A stretch of DNA of 10,835 nt, from contig CAMPET010000024.1 in the NCBI GenBank assembly GCA_946803715.1, positions 51,839 to 62,673 on the forward strand, given 5' to 3'. The notes under the pieces were generated by a model, which saw only the letters and a program-made list of their open reading frames with translations, was not told the DNA's origin and did no database searches. Positions within the stretch are counted from its first letter, which is position 1. Every line of letters starts with the position of its first letter. Of the stretch, positions 1-7,600 are shown piece after piece. This DNA is from Beroe ovata (lineage: Eukaryota; Ctenophora; Nuda; Beroida; Beroidae). Both the position numbers and the translations under genes were made by a program.

Positions 1-57
1 CATAAATACCACCACCCCCCCCCACATCCATACCGCTCTCTCGCGCTCTACATCGCT

Positions 58-58
<1 letters not shown>

Positions 59-90
<32 letters not shown>
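59..90 (+). repeat. (CA)16 microsatellite at the 3' end of an intron
   Basis: Sixteen uninterrupted CA units end one base before the CTATTGCAG acceptor of the first visible DYNLRB exon, so the microsatellite occupies the place where a polypyrimidine tract and branch site would normally lie. The preceding bases (1-58) are C/T-rich with a run of ten C around 14-23 and belong to the same intron. Intronic CA repeats are known in vertebrates to bind hnRNP L and influence splicing; whether this one does is inference. Confidence 0.95.
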
Positions 91-93
<3 letters not shown>

Positions 94-99
94 TTGCAG

Positions 100-864
100 G
101 TATCCCTATCCGGACCACGCTGGACAACAGCACGACTGTGCAGTATTCCGGTCTAATTCACGAGCTGGCGATCAAAGCAAAGTCCACGGTCCGTGATATC
201 GACCCTCAGAACGACCTCACTTTTCTCAGAATACGGTATGTATGAGGGGGAGGGGAAGTGGGGGGGGACTGAGAGTTGAACTCTCCAGTGCTGAACTCTC
301 CAGTGCAGTTCATATTTTGATCCTCGGATCTTTGTCTGAAGCTATCTTATTTCCCGGAGGAGGCTCGATATTTCTATTTCTAGGGCTTTTCTGTGATTTT
401 CTCGCTTTTAATCAGAACTCCGCACTCTCTTACCTGGAATAACTTCTGGGTTGTATTTCCTTTCCCCCTTCCCCGAAAATACTCAAATGAAGTGATGGTA
501 AAGCATGAGCAACAAGTAATGTAAGTCACTGAATGGTAGCAGGAACGAAGGGAATGATCCTACGTATTTTTGACGCTGAATCGAGAAGGAATTTTTTGCG
601 CATTCATGTATCGTTGTCTGTCACGTGACATTGACGTATTTATCTATCATAAATTGGACGATTCACCAATTTCCCGGTGATTTCGCTCAAAAGATGAACC
701 TGGTTATGAACCCTATGCAGTGGAAATAGCAGCAACTATAAAAAATTAGTAATTACTAATTACAGTATTTCTGTTCCCACAGTTCGAAGAAGCACGAGAT
801 AATGGTGGCTCCTGACAAAGACTACCTGCTCATTGTGATTCAGGACCCGTCTGTCGCATCGTAG
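100..864 (+). CDS. DYNLRB: Dynein light chain roadblock-type, partial (last two exons)
   Basis: This is a roadblock/LC7 light chain of cytoplasmic dynein, which dimerises and binds the dynein intermediate chain during minus-end microtubule transport. Two exons are visible: 100-235 and 783-864, split by a 547-bp GT-AG intron. The first starts with two bases of a Gly codon and reads [18 protein letters not shown]; its 3' part reads [18 protein letters not shown], a hallmark stretch of the family. The CGT Arg codon is split across the intron (donor at 236, acceptor AG at 781-782). The second exon reads [20 protein letters not shown], then DPSVAS and TAG at 862-864. About 71 of the usual roughly 96 residues are present, so the N-terminal exon or exons lie upstream of the window. 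The match is strong along both exons. The choice between paralogues such as DYNLRB1 and DYNLRB2 cannot be made. Confidence 0.95.
246..267 (+). promoter_or_regulatory. G-rich tract, possible G-quadruplex, just inside the DYNLRB intron
   Basis: G runs of five (246-250), four (252-255) and eight (260-267) are separated by one and four bases, starting ten bases after the splice donor at 236. The pattern fits four G3 tracts if the last run is divided. It lies on the transcribed sense strand, so the pre-mRNA could fold. A role in splicing is inference; G-runs near donors are a known intronic enhancer class. Confidence 0.5.
277..306 (+). repeat. 15-bp tandem duplication
   Basis: Two perfect tandem copies of TGAACTCTCCAGTGC lie at 277-291 and 292-306 in the DYNLRB intron, shortly after the G-rich tract. 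They look like a recent slippage duplication. The rest of the intron (307-782) holds nothing I recognise. Confidence 0.9.
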
Positions 865-1059
865 TTTTCAATATGGATGTGGTTCTACTTCTCTACAGCT
901 ACTGTCATTGTATTTGTCAATAGCGAGCAGTTGACTAATGGACAATGTAACTGTTAGTCTGTTGGACGATAGACAATAGAGCAGTCGCGGAATGTTAAAT
1001 GCTAATTACACTCCATAGTGTTTAAGTAACATTTCAATTGGGTAGTTTTCGTCAATGTT

Positions 1060-1159
1060 TTGTAAAGTTTTTCCCTACTGTCGGCGCCGGGGTAAAACCC
1101 GCCAGGGTTGAAATCCCGCCAGCGAGGGTCTGGGTACTAGGTAGGGAGAACTCCTACGA
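1060..1159. mobile_element. Short MITE copy (copy D) in the DYNLRB 3' region
   Basis: The left end TTGTAAAGTTTTTCCCTACT and the reverse complement of the right end (TCGTAGGAGTTCTCCCTACC) are degraded inverted repeats, about 14 of 20 positions alike. They resemble the ends of the better copy at 1957-2167. The interior shares the doubled CCGCCAG motif (CCGCCAGGG, then ATCCCGCCAGC) with the right third of that copy, so relationship is clear, but most of the element is deleted. No 9-bp target duplication is visible (flanks GTCAATGTT and TTACAGCTG differ), which suggests an old insertion. If the AATAAA at 1194 is used, this element sits in the DYNLRB 3' UTR. Confidence 0.7.
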
Positions 1160-1193
1160 TTACAGCTGTGCCTATTTGCCTAAGTTAAAGTAG

Positions 1194-1199
1194 AATAAA
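1194..1199 (+). promoter_or_regulatory. Polyadenylation signal candidate for DYNLRB
   Basis: This is the first canonical AATAAA after the DYNLRB stop codon (330 bases downstream). A GT-rich stretch at about 1231-1250 follows, as expected for a downstream element. A second AATAAA lies at 1255-1260 and could be an alternative. Without transcript data the choice is open. Confidence 0.55.
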
Positions 1200-1260
1200 G
1201 CTGAAATGGTTGAGCATGTAAAAACGGCTTTTTCTGTTAGTTGTTAGTGTAAATAATAAA

Positions 1261-1487
1261 TCTCCCGAAATTGCCGGATCATTCAGTGTCCTGAGTCGCG
1301 TCGTCTGTTTCATTGCAGTTGCAATTGCATATAATTTCATTAGCTGACAATCTGTTCACTTTTTGATGATAATTTCACAATTCATCTTGTCAGAATTGTG
1401 ACGCCCCGTCGCCCCTTTTTCTCGCGCGCGCGCTTTCAACGAAAGCCTGTTTCGATCTTTGATGATGGCGCGCGCCGCGCATGCGAG
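1261..1487. other. Intergenic stretch, no gene seen
   Basis: No gene is supported here. The segment contains a 9-bp perfect hairpin (TCACAATTC at 1375-1383 against GAATTGTGA at 1393-1401, 9-nt loop) and two GC-rich blocks dominated by CG steps (about 1422-1434 and 1467-1485). The CG-rich blocks resemble the interior of the neighbouring MITEs in composition, but I could not align them to those elements. Confidence 0.5.
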
Positions 1488-1540
1488 TTGTAGGATTTTT
1501 CGCTACCGTCGGTGCCGCGCAAAAAACATTTTGCCGGATT
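1488..1540. mobile_element. Solitary MITE end (copy C)
   Basis: The segment starts TTGTAGGATTTTTCGCTACC, followed by GTCGGTGC and then CGCGCAA, matching the reverse complement of the right end of the element at 1957-2167 for about 45-50 bases with small differences. No matching opposite terminus is found before the next copy at 1742, so this is a truncated relic. The following bases to 1741 hold no gene; the ATG-initiated frames there look like chance. Confidence 0.65.
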
Positions 1541-1741
1541 TTAAAAATCTTCATCAATCATCATAATTTTTGTCATGGACTCCACTAGTCCTAATTCCTG
1601 GGTACAAAAGTGCAGTGTGACATATGCCTTTTGCATTGAAGTGACTATGAAAAGTCTCATTTGGGTCTTGCCACTTGGCCATTTAATGGCCAGACTAATA
1701 GTTATAATAATTGCGACACTGCATCAAATCATTTATGCACT

Positions 1742-1947
1742 TTGTAGGGTTTCCATACTGTCGGCACTGGATTATATTGTCGGGCGATGCCAGACCGCTG
1801 ATGCAAGCCGCGAAGAATAAGTTTGCGCCGCGCGCGAAACGAAATTCTCGACAGGGTCTATCAATCTATCATCGATCGACAAGGATTATATTATCAATCT
1901 TAATTCTGCCCAACAGCCTTGCCAGAAATAAAGTCGCTGCCAGCTAG
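1742..1947 (-). mobile_element. Diverged MITE copy (copy A), inverted relative to copy B
   Basis: The left end TTGTAGGGTTTCCATACTGT, followed by CGGCAC, matches the outer end of copy B read backwards. From 1776 to 1883 it is nearly colinear with the reverse complement of copy B: shared blocks include TTGTCGGGCGATGCCA, CGCTGATGCAAGCCGCG and AATAAGTTTGCGCCGCGCGC. Relative to B it has lost about 30 bp near its left end and the small GCAAGCCGC hairpin, and it carries about 50 bp of unrelated sequence near its right end (1884-1935). Its right terminus is degraded (only GCCAGCTAGGG is recognisable), so the 1947 boundary is approximate. No target duplication was found. Confidence 0.75.
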
Positions 1948-2099
1948 GGTTGGATGTTGTAGGATTTCACCCTACCCTTGCTGGCTTGTCGATAGATGAT
2001 AGACCCTGTCGAGAATTTCGTTTCGCGCGCGGCGCAAACTTATTCTCAGACGCAAGCCGCATCGCGGCTTGCATCAGCGATTTGGCATCGCCCGACAAT
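1776..2099. repeat. Long imperfect inverted repeat formed by copies A and B
   Basis: The arm at 1776-1883 pairs with the arm at 1985-2099, leaving a loop of about 100 bases. The arms share several uninterrupted blocks of 15 or more bases and differ by small indels. It arises because two members of one MITE family sit side by side in opposite orientation. A read-through transcript could form a stem of roughly 100 bp. Confidence 0.85.
1948..1956 (+). repeat. Left target-site duplication of copy B
   Basis: GGTTGGATG immediately precedes the first base of the 1957-2167 element and is repeated exactly at 2168-2176 right after its last base. The next base is T on both sides, so a 10-bp reading is possible, but the symmetric TTGTAGG/CCTACAA ends favour 9 bp. 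Confidence 0.88.
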
Positions 2100-2167
2100 T
2101 GCTGGCGGGATTATATCCCTGGCGGAATGAAAATTGCGCGCACCGATGGTAGGGTAAAATCCTACAA
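1957..2167 (+). mobile_element. MULE-type MITE with 20-bp TIRs and 9-bp TSD (copy B)
   Basis: This 211-bp element starts TTGTAGGATTTCACCCTACC and ends in the reverse complement of TTGTAGGATTTTACCCTACC, so the 20-bp terminal inverted repeats differ at one position. It is flanked by a perfect 9-bp direct repeat, GGTTGGATG, at 1948-1956 and 2168-2176. Each terminal repeat also contains its own small dyad (GTAGG facing CCTAC). The interior is CG-rich and includes a perfect 9-bp hairpin (GCAAGCCGC at 2052-2060 against 2064-2072). It encodes nothing credible, so it would depend on a transposase elsewhere. A 9-bp duplication is typical of the Mutator superfamily; that assignment is inference from TSD length and TIR structure. 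It is inserted about 275 bp upstream of the ABHD14 start codon. Confidence 0.88.
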
Positions 2168-2176
2168 GGTTGGATG

Positions 2177-2441
2177 TAGTTCTTCAACAATTCACTTATC
2201 ATCTATCAAGTAATGACAACCATTATTTGAAGACATCAATCTGCATGAGTTTTCTCAAACTTTGTCTAATGTTATACTTGAGTGTCACACTTCTTAAGCT
2301 TCATTCACTTATACTCATCATGACATCATCGGATCATATCAAAGAATAATGTTACAATGATATGTGGAATATAGGGGTCAAAATTAATTCTCTGCCTGGG
2401 TTATTCATCAAGAAGTATATCATATATTACATTGACTGAAA
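2177..2441 (+). promoter_or_regulatory. Presumed promoter/5' region of ABHD14
   Basis: An AT-rich gap lies between the MITE and the ABHD14 start codon. No convincing TATA or initiator element can be assigned; the region is called regulatory only from its position. An upstream non-coding exon cannot be excluded. An in-frame TGA at 2433-2435 shows that the coding frame does not extend further 5' without splicing. Confidence 0.3.
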
Positions 2442-4231
2442 ATGAGTTTTACTTTTCTGAGGGCAAACATGGAGACTGCTATGATGGTAACAAGAAAAAA
2501 ATGGATTTATCTGTGTGGATTTGTTCTCATGGGATTATTTGTCTTGTATTGTGCAGAGTTATTCTCAACTCCAAGGTTTGTCATGACAAATGTTTATTTG
2601 AACATGTATATTACTATTCAACAACATGAAGACTGATTGCAGTCTTTTCACATCCGTTTCTGGGTGAGTGGCTTAGTGGTATGGGCTCATGACTTTTGGT
2701 CGAGAGATCGTAAGTTCGAGTCCCTGCCACCGCACCACTCAGCTAAGGGTGAGAGATTAAACTCAAGCCTATGCAGCCCTACGGTTCACTCAGCCGAGCG
2801 TACAGGAAACTGTGCGGGAGGGTTAAATGAGGAGCTGCCCATTGCAGCGAAGTCTCGGGCGAATTAAGTATGGATTACACTTCCTTAACCGTCACTGGCT
2901 TGATTACTTGAATCCTTCGATTCCTGTCATTGGCTGTACAGCTGTTGGAATAGAAGTAAAACTATCATAAATAATGATAGATTACCCAGATTTTTTTGCA
3001 CTTTTTTTGGAATTTAAGCATATATATCCTAGATTTTTCTAGCTGCCATTTAACAAATGACTTATTGTATCAGTAATGGTGCAAAGCCTGACATAAGAAC
3101 ATTGGATGAAATACAAGAACTCCATATCGATGTTTCTGGAACCAAGGTAAGCCTTGAAAAAGTACTTTATTGTCTTCATTTTTGCTTGCTGAATTTTTTG
3201 AATTATCCAACTATTAATGAGTCTCCAAAGATTATTTTGATCTTAAACATATAAAGGTTGAATATTTCGACACAAGAACTGGCAAGAGATCTGTTATTCT
3301 TCTACATGGCGCAGCGTAGGTTGATGCCCATTGCCCATGTTTCAAGTTTCAGTGATCATTATTGGTTTGCTATGGATATAGTCATAAGGCAGCCCATTGC
3401 AGATTTTCCAAAGCAACTTGGTTGGAACTTGGTACACTAACTGAACTGAATAATCAGGGTATTCATCATATTATTGAAAACATTTTTGATGATAATTGTG
3501 CTCAGTCAATGTTTCTATAGGAGTATCATTCATTCACATTCCAGGCTACAGGGCTATTGCATTAGACCTGCCTCATAACCTTCCATCTGCAAGAAAAGCT
3601 GATTTCCTGAGAGAATTTCTGGCAGATATTGATGTAGGTAAGATAGAAGTGCATGTATGCTGATTAGCTGATGAAGTGTGACAAACCTGTTCAGTTGACA
3701 GTGTTTGCTTAAAATAATTGAGGGAAATGAAAATGAAAAATGAGTTCACCATCACTCAGGTGCTGCACCAGTGATCATTTCTCCGTCAATGAGTGGAAGT
3801 TTTGCAGTCCCACTTGTTTTCTCTTCTCCCTCTTCTTTGGGTGGATGGGTTGCCATAGCTCCCGTTTCCCTGAACTCTCACCAAAAATCAGAATACCAAA
3901 ATTTACATTTACCCACTCTGGCAGTCTATGGTGAAAAGGATTCCAGTTTTAGAGCTGATGTAAGCATATTTTGTAAACTTTTGCAGTTAACTATAAGTTA
4001 TCATCGAATCAAAGTATTCAAAATGTGTCACTTTGGACATCAATTTGCATTTTGCAATGATTTCTGCTAGCTGTAATTTTACCCCTGATTAATCAGGTTG
4101 AGAGCTTGTTGGGAAGCATTCCCGGGGTTACCATGACGATGGTACCCAATGGTTCACACCCGTGTTACAAGGACAATCCCACTCTGTGGCACCTATCCCT
4201 CCTATCATTCCTCAATAGTTTACCAGAATGA
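2442..4231 (+). CDS. ABHD14: ABHD14-family alpha/beta hydrolase, seven exons
   Basis: Exons are 2442-2575, 3074-3146, 3257-3315, 3403-3458, 3545-3637, 3760-3959 and 4097-4231. All junctions are GT-AG, the phases agree, and together they encode 249 residues. Residues about 21-38 (WIYLCGFVLMGLFVLYCA) form a membrane anchor after a basic RKK, as in ABHD14A-type proteins. The oxyanion-side motif LLHGAAF is near residue 85, followed by TWLELGTLTELNNQGYRAIA and LDLP. The nucleophile motif SPSMSG places Ser148, YGEKD supplies Asp199, and GSHPCYKDNP supplies His226, so the triad is complete. The loop after LDLP reads HNLPSARKAD instead of the GxGxS of human ABHD14A/B. Human relatives are poorly characterised; ABHD14B has been reported to act as a lysine deacetylase. 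Function here is unknown. The start at 2442 is the first ATG after a stop; Met10, Met14 or Met15 are alternatives. The acceptor at 3255-3256 has a poor polypyrimidine tract. Confidence 0.9.
2662..2875 (+). mobile_element. tRNA-derived SINE-like element in ABHD14 intron 1
   Basis: The head resembles a tRNA gene. TGGCTTAGTGG at 2669-2679 fits the RNA polymerase III A box, and AGTTCGAGTCC at 2713-2723 fits the B box in 10 of 11 positions. Counting 2662 as +1 puts them at +8 and +52, the tRNA spacing. The acceptor and T stems do not pair well, so it is not a functional tRNA. About 140 bases of non-tRNA body follow, including a 7-bp stem (2799-2805 with 2810-2816) capped by a GAAA tetraloop. No clear A-rich tail or target duplication was found, so the 3' boundary is an estimate. 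It has the same orientation as the host gene. Confidence 0.72.
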
Positions 4232-4631
4232 TGAGTCGTCATTCCTGGAACAAGTGGATTCAGATTGGGCATGATTCTCGTTAGAATAGTTTAGTTGAAA
4301 ACACAAAGCAGTGACATTAGATAACCTGGATCTACTGCCTGGACATGTATACAAGCCATACCTACATGTAGCCCGGTCTGTAGCCTTGTCTGTGGTCATG
4401 GTATCAAGTTTTTGTAACACAATTTGGTGAGGAAAAACGCATGGACAGTTGGGAAATAGAGTATTGAACAATTCTTATTGATGTGATTGAGCTTTGAATG
4501 CTTGTTATACTGTTATACTTTGAATTTGATTCAGCAATAGGGTGCTCTTATTGGAATGTGTGATAGAAGATTTCATAACCATCTGATATTTGCCTGCGAT
4601 TACTGTTGGATAACACAAGCTATTCATAGGA
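4232..4631. other. Intergenic region between ABHD14 and GANP
   Basis: These 400 bases hold the ABHD14 3' UTR and the GANP 5' region. No canonical AATAAA is present; AATAGA at 4455-4460 is only a weak substitute. TATTCATAG directly before GAATG at 4629-4634 could be a splice acceptor for a non-coding GANP leader exon. I see no further gene; the 83-codon frame on the other strand has no recognisable features. Confidence 0.5.
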
Positions 4632-7600
4632 ATGTCAATCAATAGTTTTGCAAAGTATGGTCAACAGAAGAAGCGTCTAGCGATCAAGCAGATTCAGCAG
4701 CGGGCAAAGCGACAGGCGAGTAGCAGCTCCTCTAAAAACCCCTTTTCCTGGACCAGGGAAAGCGACTCACAGGATGGTGATGATGCAGTCTTCACGTCCT
4801 CCACCACTGTTAACAACAACTCCACTGTTAACAACGACTCCACTGTTAACAGAAACCCGTTAACAACAGCTGTCAACAACCCATTTGTGAGTCGCGACAC
4901 TGGTAACATATTCGCCCGTGCCCCAGTACTTCATACCCCCGTATTAGAGTCTCGACCTCCGCCCCCGATGGAGCCCAATGTGTTTGCGCCCGCACCCCGC
5001 AATCATAGCACTCAGCATGGTGTTGGGAGACGGAACCCAGATACAGTGCTCCAAAACAGAGCACAACTGGAAAGGGACTTTGCAAATTCCTCCGTCACAC
5101 TGACAGATGGGGGAAGCTCCGGCAAGTATATTCGGAAGCGGGGGACTTGCCTGCAAATGTGCTCCGTGCATGAGTTTAACAAGCGGTCAGAGCAGGAAAT
5201 ATACTCGGTGTTTGAGACGGAGGGAGGTAGGTTTGTGCACCATCTCGCTGTGAAGGAGTACAAGCGAGCATCGGCAGACCAGGAGGAATCTAAAGAGGAA
5301 GATTTGCGACCGTCAGTTGTGTTGTTGAAAACTGTTGAGTACCTGTTCACCAGGTTGCTGGCGCAACACAGCAACTCATTCGAGGATATATATGATTTTC
5401 TATGGGATAGAACTCGTGCAGTAAGGAAGGATATAACGCAGCAGCGCCTCTGTGATGTCAACACAGTTATTGTGTTGGAAACAATAACTCGATTTCATAT
5501 TTACAGCAGCTATACCATGTCAGAATCGACAGAGGGCACATTCGAACACAAGTACAACAATGAGAATCTGGAAAAAGCTCTAACGAGTCTGAGGCATTTG
5601 TACGATGATCTGAAAACCGGGAGTTGTTTGAATGAGGCGGAGTTCAGAATGTATCATATCCTCCTGAATTTGAACAGTGGACAAGTCATGCGAGATGTGT
5701 CCAAGTACGAACCAGAGATACTCAGGTCCGAGAATGTTCAGTACGCCATCTCCTGCTACAACGCTTACAACTCCAAAAACTTCGTCCTTTTCTTCCGACT
5801 CTTCAGACGAGGATCTCTGCTGGCGTGCTGTATTCTGTACAGATACATCAGTAACATGCGTCAGAAGGCCCTGGTGTCCATCATCAACTCCCACACAACA
5901 TCGAGCAGAGGTCCGGCGAGCAGTACCTCCAATGTGCAGTACCCTGTGGAGAAGCTGGTCCGATTGCTTGCGTTTGAATCGGCCGAGGAGGCAGTGCAGT
6001 TCTGTGCGGGGATGTCGGTATCCACGAGCGAGGATGTGGTTTATCTGCGCCACCGTCAGTACGAGGTGAACGAAGAGAGGGTGGAGCACAGATTATCCGT
6101 GATAGATTGCAAGATAACAAAACCTATGGGCAGTATCATCTACACTGGTGACAGTGTGTCAGATCAGGTGACACAGGTGTCAGCTGTCAGCTATGAGCAG
6201 TCACCAGCCACGCCACGGAATTTGACAATACCACCTGCAGTTTTAGAGAGGGTGGCACAGCAACTCATAGCCACATTCGTGTTCAAGGATGTCCACAGGA
6301 TGATATCAGAGTGTTTCGCTGAACTACAGTACCTTGAGAAGAGCAAGGTAGCTGTGATCAAGGAACTCATTGATGAAGCTTGTCAGGTAGCACTAAGAGA
6401 GGAACTGTTGTTAGCTAAGGGTGAACGCAAGAAGTGGACAATGGTCCACACTAAGAATCTGTACGAGCACAACTACCCCTCGCCACTTCTTGACAAAGTA
6501 CTCCGTGACCTAGTCCTAGAGACTCTGGTGGAGGAAGCTGGGCTGACATTCGTGGAGGAGACGTGTAGCGAACTCCTCTCCCAAGCTGTTCACAGTGAAA
6601 TGAGGAATCTGATAACATCACAATCAAGCCTCTTCTCACAGTTTGACACTACTGTGCAGCGGGTAACCACTGCAGTGGCGGATAATCTGCTCAGTGAGTT
6701 CATAACAAGTCATCTCAAGTCTTTGCTCAGTGAAACTGAATCTGACATGCATGTTGAGAGAAAGACAGAGCTGAAACTGCTTCTTGATACCAATGTTGTG
6801 CAGAAACGATACTATTTCAACGTGTGGAGGTCTCGGTATGCCAAGATATACTCTAAACGGCATACTCTGGACAAGATCCCACCCAGAATAATCCCATCCC
6901 CCTCATGTGATGTGCTCAGGAGCTTACTTGGCGGTGACAGAGGAGATGCAGAGAAAACTCATCTTAGGATATCCAACATTGCCCAAATCGACCTAACTTC
7001 CCCTACAAAATCACTCCAGAAGAGAGTAAATGTTCAGAGAAAGCTCAAGTTGCGCATGGACTTACTAGAGGAAGCCATATCACTGAAGGGAATGCCGCTG
7101 GGGTGTCTTGCCAACTTGGCACACCCAATCTACGTCACGATAGCAGTGGAATCATTCGCCACTCCAATGTCTCGTTTTGTCCTGGACTCATTTGGTGTGA
7201 CTTGCAATGAACCAGTGGGTGAATACACTTGCCAGAGTGTTACTATAAGTGGGTATGAACTGAAGCTGCAGCTTGTTGACCTATCCCATGCTTCCCGAGA
7301 CCTGCTGAACGATTCCTTGAAATCGTGCGATCTCATTGTAGTACAATCCAACTGTGAGGACCATATCAGCTCAGTGGGAGAGTCGAGTGTGCCATCTCCC
7401 AGGATACTGATATCGGAGCAATGTCCTGCATCATGGTGCTATCTGCACGTTGCACAACCGCGAGAAATGACAAAGTACAAGTGCTGCACGCTGTACAAAG
7501 CTCTAGATGCAGCCGTGAGCGATGCCCTGCATTGGCAACGCCCAACTCAGGAGTTTAGAGTGGTGAACTGCCGGGACTTCATACAGACTGTCATGTGCGC

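Noticed and set aside
1488-2167. One large element bounded by copy C on the left and copy B on the right
   Set aside because: The outer ends match, but the flanks (GCATGCGAG and GGTTGGATG) differ, whereas copy B alone has a perfect 9-bp duplication.
1575-2213. Three overlapping ATG-initiated frames of 78-87 codons in the MITE region
   Set aside because: They cross MITE ends and inverted arms, have no recognisable domain and mirror the CG-rich repeat; they are chance frames in mobile DNA.
2662-2734. Functional tRNA gene
   Set aside because: The A and B boxes fit, but the acceptor and T stems do not pair and an unrelated body follows; a SINE-like relic explains it better.
3323-3402. GCCCATTGCAG shared by the SINE body and the acceptor of ABHD14 exon 4
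   Set aside because: The match is 11 bases with no similarity around it; part of it is simply an acceptor-like CAG context, so chance is likely.
5012-6120. Frames of 70-169 codons on the - strand and in +2 within the GANP gene
   Set aside because: They are shadows of the GANP coding frame, whose SAC3 motifs leave no doubt about the true frame.
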